This document shows positions 7,424 to 14,538 of a DNA stretch of 26,482 nucleotides, in pieces. Every line of letters begins with the position of its first letter. The stretch's first letter is position 1. The stretch is from the NCBI GenBank assembly GCA_036379355.1, contig DASVGV010000055.1, forward strand, positions 1 through 26,482. Reading direction: 5' to 3'. Source of the stretch: CAJCIY01 sp036379355 (GTDB lineage: Bacteria > Actinomycetota > Actinomycetes > Mycobacteriales > CAJCIY01). The notes under the pieces were generated by a model. It was not told the origin of the DNA. It saw only the letters and a program-made list of their open reading frames with translations, and made no database searches. The position numbers and the translations under genes were made by a program.

Positions 7424-8233
7424 ATGCGGCTCGCCACCTGGAACGTGAACTCGGTCACGGCGCGACTGCCTCGCTTGCTGCAGTGGCTCGAGGACTCCGC
7501 ACCGGATGTCCTGTGCCTGCAGGAGATCAAGGTGTCGACCGAGGCGTTCCCGGCCGCCGAGTGCGAGGCGCTCGGGTACGAGCTCGCGGTGCACGGCGAG
7601 GGCCGGTGGAACGGTGTCGCCATCCTCAGCCGGGTCGGGCTGGACGATGTTGCGCGGGGGTTTCCCGAGCAGCCCGGGTTCGGCGTCGACGCCGAGGGGA
7701 CGCTGTTCGACTCGGCGAAGGTCGAGGCGCGCGCGGTCGGCGCGACCTGCGGGCGGCTGCGGGTCTGGTCGCTGTACGTGCCGAACGGCCGCACCGTCGA
7801 CGATCCGCACTACGCCTACAAGCTTGAGTGGCTGCGCAAGCTGCGCGACGCGTTCGCCGCGGAGCTGCCGGGGGCGGACGCGTTCGCCGCGCTGGGTGAC
7901 TTCAACGTGGCGCCGACGGACGCCGACGTCTGGGACCCGGCGGCCTTCGCCGGCTCCACGCACGTGACGAAGCCGGAACGGGACGCGGTCGAGGCGCTGC
8001 TGGGCCTCGGCCTCACCGACGTGCCGGCCCGGGCGCTCAAGCACGACACGCCGTACACGTACTGGGACTACCGGGGCGGCAACTTCCACAAGAACATGGG
8101 CATGCGCATCGACCTCGTGCTCGCCAACGACGTCGTCGCGAACGCGGTCAGCGACGCGTACGTCGACCGCGATGCGCGCAAGGGCACCGGCCCGAGCGAC
8201 CATGCCCCCGTCGTCGTCGACCTCGATCTCTGA
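7424..8233 (+). CDS. xth: Exodeoxyribonuclease III (AP endonuclease)
   Basis: This 269-residue member of the endonuclease/exonuclease/phosphatase fold incises DNA at abasic sites and degrades 3' ends in base excision repair. Motifs in order are LATWNVNS at the N-terminus, LCLQEIK with the metal-binding Glu, a tyrosine-containing central segment (LYVPNGR), GDFNVAPTDADVWDP with the catalytic Asp/Asn pair, and GPSDHAPVVVD at the C-terminus with the catalytic Asp-His. Full length for the family. I chose the ATG at 7424 over the ATG at 7415 because GGAG lies seven bases upstream and family members typically begin MRLATWNVNS. It stands alone: the upstream gap is full of inverted repeats and the next gene converges on it with only 17 bp between stops. 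Confidence 0.95.
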   Translation: MRLATWNVNSVTARLPRLLQWLEDSAPDVLCLQEIKVSTEAFPAAECEALGYELAVHGEGRWNGVAILSRVGLDDVARGFPEQPGFGVDAEGTLFDSAKVEARAVGATCGRLRVWSLYVPNGRTVDDPHYAYKLEWLRKLRDAFAAELPGADAFAALGDFNVAPTDADVWDPAAFAGSTHVTKPERDAVEALLGLGLTDVPARALKHDTPYTYWDYRGGNFHKNMGMRIDLVLANDVVANAVSDAYVDRDARKGTGPSDHAPVVVDLDL

Positions 8234-8250
8234 CGGGAGCGGGCGCGCGG

Positions 8251-8700
8251 TCAGGTGTCGGTGGCCGCAGGATCGGAGACCCGAAAGACCGGATGCCGCG
8301 GAGCTTCCTCGACGAACGCGTCGACGGGATCGTCGGCCTTCGCGTCGAAGTACGGAGCGGTGATCTTCACCGCCCGGACGTACCGCTGGAGGACCGGCCC
8401 GGCGGTCGCCGCATCCACTTCCTCGGCGGTACGGACCTGGGTGGAATGCCCGCGGCGCAGCGTGATCGTCGGCTCGGCGCGCACGTTGTGGACCCAGCCC
8501 ACGGCCCCGTACGGGGCGACCAGCCAACGCCCGTCGGCGCCCTCGACCAGCGTGACGGGGGTGGTCCGCGGCCGGCCCGACGTGCGACCCGTCGTGGTCA
8601 GCAGGTAGCTCGACGGCGGCCCGATGCCCACGCGCAGCAGCGTGGCCATGAGCGTGTTCACGGCGCGCCGCGCCGGTCCGAGGCGATAGGTGTCGGCCAT
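8251..8700 (-). CDS. F420/deazaflavin-dependent nitroreductase-family protein (DUF385, Ddn-like)
   Basis: This 149-residue protein has a split beta-barrel fold. Family features are the N-terminal amphipathic helix, the LLTTTGRTSGRPRTTPV segment characteristic of Ddn/DUF385 proteins, WLVAPYGAVGWVHNVRA and the LRRGH strand. Ddn-family enzymes use reduced cofactor F420 to reduce quinones, nitro compounds or other conjugated substrates; some members bind other flavins. The substrate here is unknown. It lies 45 bp downstream of the P450 gene on the same strand and is plausibly the last gene of the tetR-ferredoxin-P450 operon, which would put two redox enzymes under one regulator. The ATG at 8700 has no strong ribosome binding site. 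Confidence 0.85.
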   Translation of the reverse strand: MADTYRLGPARRAVNTLMATLLRVGIGPPSSYLLTTTGRTSGRPRTTPVTLVEGADGRWLVAPYGAVGWVHNVRAEPTITLRRGHSTQVRTAEEVDAATAGPVLQRYVRAVKITAPYFDAKADDPVDAFVEEAPRHPVFRVSDPAATDT

Positions 8701-8745
8701 GCCGGCATCCTGCCCCGACGAGCGGGTGGGCGGCGGACCCGCGGC

Positions 8746-10023
8746 TCAGCCCAGCCGGATCGGCAGGGTCCGCGGGCCACGGACCTGGCCGTGCGACCAG
8801 GTCACGGCGTCGGGATCCGCGAGCGAGAACTCGGGGAACCGGTCGAACCACGTCTCCATCGCGACCCGCAGCTCCATGCGCGCCAGGTGCGAGCCGACGC
8901 AGCGGTGGATACCGAGACCGAAGGCGGCGTGCCGGTTGACCTCCCGGTCGATCACCACCTCGCCGGCGCGCTCGAACTGGGCCGGGTCGCGGTTGGCCGA
9001 CGGGAAGGCCAGCAGGACCCAGTCGTCGGCCTTCATGTCCACGCCGCTGAACGTGAAGTCGTCGCGGACCAGCCGCGCCATCGTGACGGGGGCGAACGCG
9101 CGGAGGAACTCCTCCATGGCCGGTGCCAGCAGCGCGCGGTCCGCCGCGATGCGCCGGCGGTCGTCCGGCGTCTTCGACAGGTGCCAGATCGACGCGCCGA
9201 TCGCGCTCCAGGTCGTGTCGATGCCCGCGATGAGCAGGAGCGCCATCGTGCCGGTCACGTGGTCGGCGCCAAGCTTCTCCCCGTTCATCTCGGCGTCGAT
9301 GAGGTACGTCGTCAGGTCCTCGCGCGGCCGGGCGAGGTGGTCGTCGATCTGCGCGGCGAGGTAACGGAAGAGGACCTCGAAGTTCTCCATCCGCGCCTCG
9401 AGCGGGTCGTTGATCCCCTCGAGCACGTTCTTGACGAAGACGAGGAACTGCTCGATGTCCTCGCGCGGGAAGCCGAGCATGTCGGAGATGACGCGGACCG
9501 GGATGTACTGCGCGTACTCGGTGGCGGCATCGACGACGTCCCGGCCCTCGAGCGCGTCGCACAGCTGGTGGCAGTAGTCCCGGGACTGCTCCTCGAGGCG
9601 GCCGACCGCGGTCTTGGTGAAGGCCGGGAGCAGCAGCTTGCGGGCGGCGTGGTGGAACGGCGGGTCGCTGGTGATGGGCGGTGCGCCGCCGGCCGGCGCC
9701 TCCGAGGGGTCGGGGCGGAAGTTGCTCATGACGATCGACCGTGACGTGAAGTGCTCGGTGTCGTGGGCGATCGCCTGCACGTCGGCGAAGGACGTCGGCA
9801 GCCAGCCGCCGCCGAACCGGTCGGTGTGCGCGATGGGGCAGCGGGTGCGCAGGTCGTCCCAGATCGGGTACGGGTCCGCGGCCCAGGCCGGGTCGAGGTG
9901 GTCGAAGTCCGTGGCGAAGTCCTCGACCGGGGCCAGGGTCGGCTCGTTGCGTACGCCGAGCCCCTCACCGGCGCGCAGCCGCTCCTCGTTCGCCTCGGCG
10001 GTGAAGCGTTCGTCGATCGTCAC
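8746..10023 (-). CDS. Cytochrome P450 monooxygenase
   Basis: This 425-residue soluble bacterial P450 is predicted to hydroxylate or otherwise oxidise a small lipophilic substrate with electrons from a ferredoxin. The I-helix has LLIAGIDTTWSA with the conserved acid-Thr pair for oxygen activation. The K-helix ExxR motif reads EEFLR. The heme-binding loop is FGLGIHRCVGSHLAR with Cys375 as the thiolate ligand. Length fits the class. The start is a GTG at 10023, preceded by GAGGTG. Its partner ferredoxin is immediately upstream, 75 bp away, separated by a hairpin. I cannot assign a CYP family or substrate; the surrounding fatty-acid-type genes are not in the same operon. Confidence 0.95.
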   Translation of the reverse strand: MTIDERFTAEANEERLRAGEGLGVRNEPTLAPVEDFATDFDHLDPAWAADPYPIWDDLRTRCPIAHTDRFGGGWLPTSFADVQAIAHDTEHFTSRSIVMSNFRPDPSEAPAGGAPPITSDPPFHHAARKLLLPAFTKTAVGRLEEQSRDYCHQLCDALEGRDVVDAATEYAQYIPVRVISDMLGFPREDIEQFLVFVKNVLEGINDPLEARMENFEVLFRYLAAQIDDHLARPREDLTTYLIDAEMNGEKLGADHVTGTMALLLIAGIDTTWSAIGASIWHLSKTPDDRRRIAADRALLAPAMEEFLRAFAPVTMARLVRDDFTFSGVDMKADDWVLLAFPSANRDPAQFERAGEVVIDREVNRHAAFGLGIHRCVGSHLARMELRVAMETWFDRFPEFSLADPDAVTWSHGQVRGPRTLPIRLG

Positions 10024-10074
10024 TGTGTCACCTCGTTGTCAGGGGTTGACGTGGTCATCCGTGCGGCGGGAACC

Positions 10075-10107
10075 GAGGTCTGGCGCGCCTGCGGCGCCTC
10101 AGACCTC
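10075..10107 (-). promoter_or_regulatory. Intercistronic hairpin between ferredoxin and P450 genes
   Basis: GAGGTCTG (10075-10082) and CAGACCTC (10100-10107) are perfect 8-bp arms, with an inner GCGC/GCGC pairing. The stem contains the ferredoxin stop codon (10099-10101). It could attenuate readthrough into the P450 gene or protect the 3' end of the upstream mRNA. Confidence 0.5.
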
Positions 10108-10293
10108 GACGTCGATAGCCATCTCCGGGCAGTTCATGGCGGCGACCTGAGCCTCGTGCTCCTGACCGGCAGGGATCACGCCACCGTTCTTCTCGGTGCC
10201 GTACCCCTCGTCGTCGGCCTCGAAGAACTGCGGGGCCAGGTCGTAGCAGCGTCCGTGCCCCTGGCACTTCTCGGGGTCGATGTGCACCTTCAT
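10099..10293 (-). CDS. [3Fe-4S] ferredoxin, P450 redox partner
   Basis: This 64-residue acidic ferredoxin has Cys10 and Cys16 in CQGHGRC and Cys55 in NCPEMA. His13 occupies the position that is Cys in [4Fe-4S] ferredoxins, so a [3Fe-4S] cluster is expected. Small ferredoxins of this kind commonly sit next to actinobacterial P450 genes and pass them electrons from a reductase; no reductase is encoded nearby, so one must be supplied from elsewhere. The ATG at 10293 overlaps the tetR stop as ATGA, which fixes the start and implies translational coupling. Confidence 0.93.
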   Translation of the reverse strand: MKVHIDPEKCQGHGRCYDLAPQFFEADDEGYGTEKNGGVIPAGQEHEAQVAAMNCPEMAIDVEV

Positions 10294-10928
10294 CTGCCGC
10301 CTACTTTCTCCCGTGACCCGCGGAGGGGCCGTGCAACGGGCGTCGTGTCCACCGGACGCAGCGCGTCCACCAGTCGGGTCACGAGTGTGGTCCATGACTC
10401 GTCGTTGCCGCTGGCGCGTACCGGCGCCACCAGTGCGGAGCCGAGCACGACGACCAGGCAGAACTGGGCAATGGCCTCCGGGTCGAGCGCCGCGTCGACC
10501 TGGCCGTGCGCCTGCGCGGTCCGGACGAGGTCGACGAACCAGTCGTTCCGGCCGCCGACGTGGCTGCGCATGAGGCGCCGGACGTCGCCGTCCCGGCGTG
10601 CGGCCACGAGGGCCTCGACGATCAGGGAGCCGGTCGGCCGTCCGGGCAGGCCCGAGCCGAGCAACGTGAGCAGGTCCGGCAACGTGTGGTCGGGGTGGGC
10701 GAGGAACAGCTCGGTCAGCTCGCCCGGCGCCCCGGTGTTCAGCGCCTCGACGAGCAGCTGGGCCTTGCCGTCGAAGTGGGCGTAGAGGGCGCCGTTGCTC
10801 ACGCCCGCAGCGGCGGCGATGTCGGCGACGCGGGTGCCCTCGTAGCCCTGCTCCGCGAACGCCCGCGCTGCGGCGCCGACCAGCCGGTCGCGCGTCTCCG
10901 CAGCGGTGACCCCCGCGACCCGACCCAT
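10290..10928 (-). CDS. TetR-family transcriptional regulator
   Basis: This 212-residue protein has an N-terminal TetR DNA-binding domain: TRDRLVGAAARAFAEQGY, then DIAAAAGVS and the recognition helix around GALYAHF (residues 46-52). A helical ligand-binding and dimerisation domain fills the rest. The first gene of the operon, it overlaps the ferredoxin start by four bases, so it is likely a local repressor of the P450 system. An inverted repeat sits 8 bp before its start codon inside a good promoter, consistent with autorepression. There is no ribosome binding site in the six bases between the -10 and the ATG, so translation may be leaderless. The inducer is unknown. Confidence 0.93.
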   Translation of the reverse strand: MGRVAGVTAAETRDRLVGAAARAFAEQGYEGTRVADIAAAAGVSNGALYAHFDGKAQLLVEALNTGAPGELTELFLAHPDHTLPDLLTLLGSGLPGRPTGSLIVEALVAARRDGDVRRLMRSHVGGRNDWFVDLVRTAQAHGQVDAALDPEAIAQFCLVVVLGSALVAPVRASGNDESWTTLVTRLVDALRPVDTTPVARPLRGSREKVGGR

Positions 10929-10934
10929 CGGGGT

Positions 10935-10967
10935 ATTGAACGGCTGTTCATTTCCGGTGTCAACCGG
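10935..10967 (-). promoter_or_regulatory. Leaderless promoter with overlapping TetR-type operators
   Basis: On the minus strand, TTGACA (10963-10958) and TTCAAT (10940-10935) are separated by exactly 17 bp. The predicted transcription start, seven bases past the -10, falls on the A of the tetR ATG at 10928. TGAAC-GGCT-GTTCA (10937-10950) is a perfect 5-4-5 inverted repeat over the -10 and spacer. CCGGT-GTCA-ACCGG (10954-10967) is a second 5-4-5 inverted repeat over the -35, centred 17 bp away. Both are well placed to block RNA polymerase. Confidence 0.65.
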
Positions 10968-10970
10968 CGG

Positions 10971-11135
10971 TCACTCGTCCGGGTCGCCGGGCAGCGCATC
11001 CTCGTCGTCGTACGGCACATCCGTCTGCTGGTCGGCGACGTCCGCGGGGTCCGCCTCGCTCGTCGGGTCGAGCTCGAGGGTCGGCTCGGCCGGCTCGTCG
11101 GGAACGGTCCGGTCGTCGTCGGGTCCGATCGTCAT
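10971..11135 (-). CDS. Small highly acidic protein of unknown function
   Basis: This 54-residue protein is rich in Asp, Glu and Pro, has no basic cluster, cysteine or hydrophobic segment, and is probably disordered. I do not recognise a family. Support for it being real: the ATG at 11135 overlaps the stop of the upstream endonuclease-like gene as ATGA, GGGAGG lies just upstream, and the stop is followed directly by the tetR promoter. It may be an accessory or acidic partner of the endonuclease-like protein, but only the coupling suggests this. Confidence 0.6.
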   Translation of the reverse strand: MTIGPDDDRTVPDEPAEPTLELDPTSEADPADVADQQTDVPYDDEDALPGDPDE

Positions 11136-11725
11136 GCGGCCTCCCTGATCAGGGCGGCACCGACGGCGGACAGGTCGTCGGTGCCGGCAGCGTTCGCCAG
11201 TCCTCGTACGGTATGGGGCAGGCCCGCGGCGCGGGCTGCGTCGAGCACGCGCTGATCTGCATACGGACGCAACCACGGCCAGGCCACCTGAACCTCCCGC
11301 AGGAAGATCCTCGCGCCGGTCGGCCCCAGACCGGGCGCGTCCTGCAGGCGCTGTTCCATCTGCGCTGCGTCCTCGACCACGAGCCGGCGCAGGTCACCGC
11401 CGCACTCGTCCTGCAGCCACTGCGCGTTCTGTTCCAGGCGCGTCGACGTGCTCTCGTCGTAGCGGCGGTAGTGCGCTCGTACGAGGGCGTCCACGCGCTG
11501 CTGCCAGGTGGCTGCGAGCATCGCCTCGGGGGAGTGCCAGCCGCGCAGCTCCCGCGCCGCCGCGACCGCGAGGTCGGCGCCGATGGGCTTGGACAGCAGC
11601 AGCGTCAGGACGAGCAGGCGGTACAGCGGCTGAGGCTCGTCGCGCACCGCGATGCCCGCCTCGGCGGCGAAGGTCTGTCCGGATCGGTCGAGCAGCGCGG
11701 CGATCCGGTCGGCGCTCCGGCTCAT
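11132..11725 (-). CDS. HhH endonuclease III-like protein
   Basis: This 197-residue protein resembles HhH-GPD DNA glycosylases. It has helical N-terminal segments, LLVLTLLLSKPIGADLAV, and a helix-hairpin-helix stretch, DAPGLGPTGARIFLREV. Endonuclease III proper carries a C-terminal four-Cys [4Fe-4S] loop, and this protein lacks it, so it belongs to a shorter cluster-free group. The catalytic Lys/Asp pair cannot be placed with certainty from sequence alone, so repair activity is an inference. The ATG at 11725 has a GAGGG ribosome binding site; earlier codons give a Thr/Arg-rich tail unlike a real N-terminus. The next gene starts within its stop codon. Confidence 0.65.
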   Translation of the reverse strand: MSRSADRIAALLDRSGQTFAAEAGIAVRDEPQPLYRLLVLTLLLSKPIGADLAVAAARELRGWHSPEAMLAATWQQRVDALVRAHYRRYDESTSTRLEQNAQWLQDECGGDLRRLVVEDAAQMEQRLQDAPGLGPTGARIFLREVQVAWPWLRPYADQRVLDAARAAGLPHTVRGLANAAGTDDLSAVGAALIREAA

Positions 11726-11815
11726 CGAGCCCTCGGGTCGGCAGGCACGGTCATGCGCCGGGTGTTCCCGCCCGGCGAATGTCGTCCACCTGGTACGGCG
11801 AGATGTTGCGGCCAA

Positions 11816-11846
11816 CGGGCGGCATGTTGGAACAACATGCCGCCCG
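11816..11846 (-). terminator. Perfect 14-bp stem terminator after the helicase gene
   Basis: CGGGCGGCATGTTG (11816-11829) and its exact reverse complement (11833-11846) flank a three-base loop. It lies 23 bp beyond the helicase stop on the minus strand. There is no T-tract. The perfect stem and position support termination, separating the helicase from the downstream endonuclease-like gene. Confidence 0.7.
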
Positions 11847-11869
11847 AAGGTGTGCGGGCTCGGACTGCG

Positions 11870-13123
11870 TCAGGCGGCGGTGACCTGCGCGGCGGCGAGC
11901 AGCTTGCGGACATCGCGGACCTCGTCGGGCAGCGTCACGGTGACGACCTCACCGGTCGCGCCGGCGCGGCCGGTCCGCCCCGACCGGTGCGCGAAGACCT
12001 TCGCCTCGGTCGGTGGGTCGGCGTGCACCACGAGGTCGACACCGTCGACGTGCAGGCCGCGGGCCGCGACGTCGGTGGCGACGAGCACGGCAACGGTGCC
12101 GTCGGTGAAGGCCGCCAGCGAGCGGGTACGGGCGTTCTGCTGCATCCCGCCGTGGAGCGCGGTGGTGCGCAGGTCGAACCGGGACAGCTGCTTGGCGAGC
12201 CGGTCGGCGCCGTGCTTGGTACGGACGAACACGATCGCGCGGTCCGCGTCGCGGACCAGCGCCGCCACGGCGGCGGGCTTGTCCTCCCGGCGGGCGACCT
12301 CGTGGAGCCGATGGACCACCGGCTCCACGTCGACCTCCGGCGGGACGACGTCGACCAGGACGGGATCGCTGAGGTAGCGGCGTACCAGGACGTCGACGTC
12401 GCCGTCGAGTGTGGCGGAGAACAGCAGGCGCTGACCGCCTGCGGGGCACCGGTCCAGCAGGCGCTTCATCGCCGGCAGGAAGCCGAGGTCGCAGAGGTGG
12501 TCGGCCTCGTCGAGCACGACCGTCTGGATCTCGTCGAGATGGACGGCCTGCCGCGCCAGCAGATCCTCGAGCCGCCCGGGCGTGGCGACGAGCACGTCGA
12601 TGCCGCGACCGATCTTGTCGATCTGCCGGCCGATCCCGGTGCCGCCGAACACGACGGCGACGCGGACGCCGATGCCCTGCCCGAGTGGGGCCAGGACGTC
12701 GTTCACCTGGCTCGCGAGCTCGCGGGTCGGCACCAGGATGAGCGCGCGCGGACGGCGGACGCCACGCCGGCCGTCACGAAGCCGCGCCAGCACGGGCAGG
12801 CCGAAGCCCAGGGTCTTGCCCGAGCCGGTGACCGCTCGGCCCAGCACGTCATGACCGGCGAGCACGTCGGGAAGGGTCGCGGCCTGGATCGGGAACGGCG
12901 CGTCGATGCCGCGGCGGTTGAGCCCGCGGACGAGGTCGGGCGGCAGCACGGAGAACGACGTGACGGGCGGGAGCGGCGCGCGCGTGGCGAGCGGCGGGCG
13001 GGCCGGCGGCGCCTGCCGGGAGGCGGGCGCGTGCTTGCGGCGGGGTGGGCGTCCCGAGCCGCGGGCGGCTCCGGACGCGGGGGACGGACGGCGCGCGGGA
13101 GCGCGCCGCGGGGTGCGGGGCAT
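11870..13123 (-). CDS. DEAD-box ATP-dependent RNA helicase (RhlE-like)
   Basis: This 417-residue helicase unwinds or remodels RNA, for example in ribosome assembly, mRNA decay or cold adaptation. After an Arg/Pro/Ala-rich basic tail of about 50 residues come the core motifs in order: Q motif with FPIQAATLPD, Walker A AVTGSGKT, PTRELASQV, the DEAD box in VLDEADHLCDLGF, SATLD, FVRTKHGADRL, VATDVAARGLHVDGV, and HRSGRTGRAG. It ends soon after the second RecA domain, so the only extension is N-terminal. The ATG at 13123 has GAGGAA upstream; the frame extends further but upstream codons look non-coding. It is divergent from the PimB-like glycosyltransferase, and a strong hairpin follows the stop. 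RhlE-type fits, but DeaD/CshA subtypes cannot be excluded. Confidence 0.93.
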   Translation of the reverse strand: MPRTPRRAPARRPSPASGAARGSGRPPRRKHAPASRQAPPARPPLATRAPLPPVTSFSVLPPDLVRGLNRRGIDAPFPIQAATLPDVLAGHDVLGRAVTGSGKTLGFGLPVLARLRDGRRGVRRPRALILVPTRELASQVNDVLAPLGQGIGVRVAVVFGGTGIGRQIDKIGRGIDVLVATPGRLEDLLARQAVHLDEIQTVVLDEADHLCDLGFLPAMKRLLDRCPAGGQRLLFSATLDGDVDVLVRRYLSDPVLVDVVPPEVDVEPVVHRLHEVARREDKPAAVAALVRDADRAIVFVRTKHGADRLAKQLSRFDLRTTALHGGMQQNARTRSLAAFTDGTVAVLVATDVAARGLHVDGVDLVVHADPPTEAKVFAHRSGRTGRAGATGEVVTVTLPDEVRDVRKLLAAAQVTAA

Positions 13124-13250
13124 GCGGTTCCTCTGGCTCGCGGGGGTTCTCGGCCGCTTCGACGTGCTGCGCGCGCGGCGTGACCCGGACGGGGAGCGAG
13201 GGAAGTTCTGCGACCGCAGGGGCGACGGCGTCGACCACCTGGTAGGGCCC

Positions 13251-13261
13251 ACTGTAACAGT
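13251..13261 (-). promoter_or_regulatory. ACTGTAACAGT palindrome upstream of the helicase
   Basis: In the 245-bp gap between the divergent helicase and glycosyltransferase genes, a perfect 5-1-5 palindrome is the only low-GC island. TACAGT on the minus strand could be a -10, which would give the helicase a leader of about 120 bases, as seen with some cold-responsive helicases. No good -35 is present. The rest of the gap shows no gene. Confidence 0.25.
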
Positions 13262-13368
13262 CTCCGTTCGCCGCGGGCCGCGCCGAGCGCTCTCCCGGGT
13301 CACGGTGCCGCCGCAGGTAGGGTTGGGACCGGGGTCACAGGTGGGTACGTGGGGGAGGAGCGACGAGG

Positions 13369-14538
13369 GTGCGCGAGGAGGGACCGCCGGTGGAGATGCC
13401 CAGGATCCTCGTCGTGGCGGACAAGTTCCCGCCCGTCGTCGGAGGCATCGAGGCATTCGGCTGGAACCTCGTCCGTCACCTGCCCGAGTCCACCGTCGTG
13501 GTCGCGCCGGAAGGGCCCGGTACGCATGAGCTCGATGCGATCGCACCCGCCACCGTGGTCCGGGTGCCGTCCTTGCGGCCTGGACCCCGATCGGTCGCCC
13601 TGCTGCGGCGGCTCGTCCGTGAACACGACTGCCAGGCCGTGTGGTTCACCCGTGCCGGACCGCTGGCGGCGGCCGCGCCGCTGCTGCGTCGCGCAGGTGC
13701 CGAGCAGATCGTCGCCTCGACGCACGGGCAGGAGCTCGCCTGCGCCACGGTGCTGCCGGGGGGCCGCGCGCTGCTGCGACGGGTCGGCGTCGGCGTCGAC
13801 GTCCTCACCTACCTGACGCCCTGGTCCGAGGCGCGGTTGCAGAAGATCACGCGAGGCCGTACGCAGCTGGCGCAGCTGTCCGGCGGCGTCGATCCGGAAC
13901 GCTTCACGGGTGCGGACGGGGCATCCGTCCGCACCCGCCACGGGCTCGGCGACGACCCGGTGATCGTGTGCGTCGGCCGGCTGATCGCGCGCAAGGGGCA
14001 GGACGCCCTCATCAAGGCGCTGCCGGCCATCCGGGCGGAGGTTCCCGGCACCCGGCTGCTCCTCGTCGGCAACGGCCGCCGGGCCACGCACCTCGACCGG
14101 CTGGCCCGCCGGCACGCTCCTGGCGCTGTGGTGCGTGCGTCGCACGTGCCGGCGGTCGACCTGCCGGCCTACCTCGCCGCCGCCGACGTCTTCGCCATGC
14201 CGAGCCGTACCCGCTGGGGCGGGCTCGACGTGGAGGGCCTCGGCATCGCCTGCCTGGAGGCCGCCGCGGCGGGACTGCCGGTCGTCGCCGGCCGCTCCGG
14301 CGGCGCGCCGTCCGCCGTCATCCCCGACCAGACGGGCGTCGTCGTCGACGGGCGGGACATCTCCGCGCTCGCGGCCACCCTCGTCGGGCTGCTGTCCGAC
14401 CCGTCGCGCGCGCGGCAGCTCGGGCACGAGGGGCAGACGTGGGCCGCGTCGACCTGGAGCTGGAAGGCCATGGCCGACCAGCTTCTTCGCTGCCTGTCCG
14501 GCGCCGACGAGCCGGCCACCGCGGAGAGCAGAGTCTGA
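13369..14538 (+). CDS. Family-4 glycosyltransferase, PimB-like mannosyltransferase
   Basis: This retaining GT-B glycosyltransferase of up to 389 residues begins with VADKFPPVVGGIEAF, the acceptor-side Gly-rich loop. The donor-binding domain includes VGRLIARKGQ and a DVEGLGIACLEAAAAGLP stretch containing the EX7E motif, followed by RSGGAPSAV. These segments closely resemble mycobacterial PimB-type enzymes, which transfer mannose from GDP-mannose to phosphatidylinositol mannosides at the inner membrane face. That sugar and acceptor are inferred from resemblance only. The start is uncertain: GTG at 13369 has GGAGGAG eight bases upstream, GTG at 13390 has GAGGAGGGA six bases upstream, and ATG at 13396 is the conserved-looking beginning. 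The next gene overlaps the stop by one base (TGATG), so a membrane partner is likely. Confidence 0.85.
   Translation: MREEGPPVEMPRILVVADKFPPVVGGIEAFGWNLVRHLPESTVVVAPEGPGTHELDAIAPATVVRVPSLRPGPRSVALLRRLVREHDCQAVWFTRAGPLAAAAPLLRRAGAEQIVASTHGQELACATVLPGGRALLRRVGVGVDVLTYLTPWSEARLQKITRGRTQLAQLSGGVDPERFTGADGASVRTRHGLGDDPVIVCVGRLIARKGQDALIKALPAIRAEVPGTRLLLVGNGRRATHLDRLARRHAPGAVVRASHVPAVDLPAYLAAADVFAMPSRTRWGGLDVEGLGIACLEAAAAGLPVVAGRSGGAPSAVIPDQTGVVVDGRDISALAATLVGLLSDPSRARQLGHEGQTWAASTWSWKAMADQLLRCLSGADEPATAESRV

Noticed and set aside
7306..7827. A 173-codon plus-strand frame overlapping the start of xth
   Set aside because: It covers the nested inverted repeat and an alternative frame of xth; composition is Arg-rich and unlike a protein.
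8722..8742. A short GCGGGT/ACCCGC hairpin between the P450 and DUF385 genes as a terminator
   Set aside because: Six base pairs with a nine-base loop is expected by chance at this GC content, and the genes are only 45 bp apart on the same strand.
7040..9562. An 840-codon minus-strand frame across the sdhB-xth-P450 region
   Set aside because: It runs antisense through xth and out of frame through the P450 and DUF385 genes; no family features are seen.
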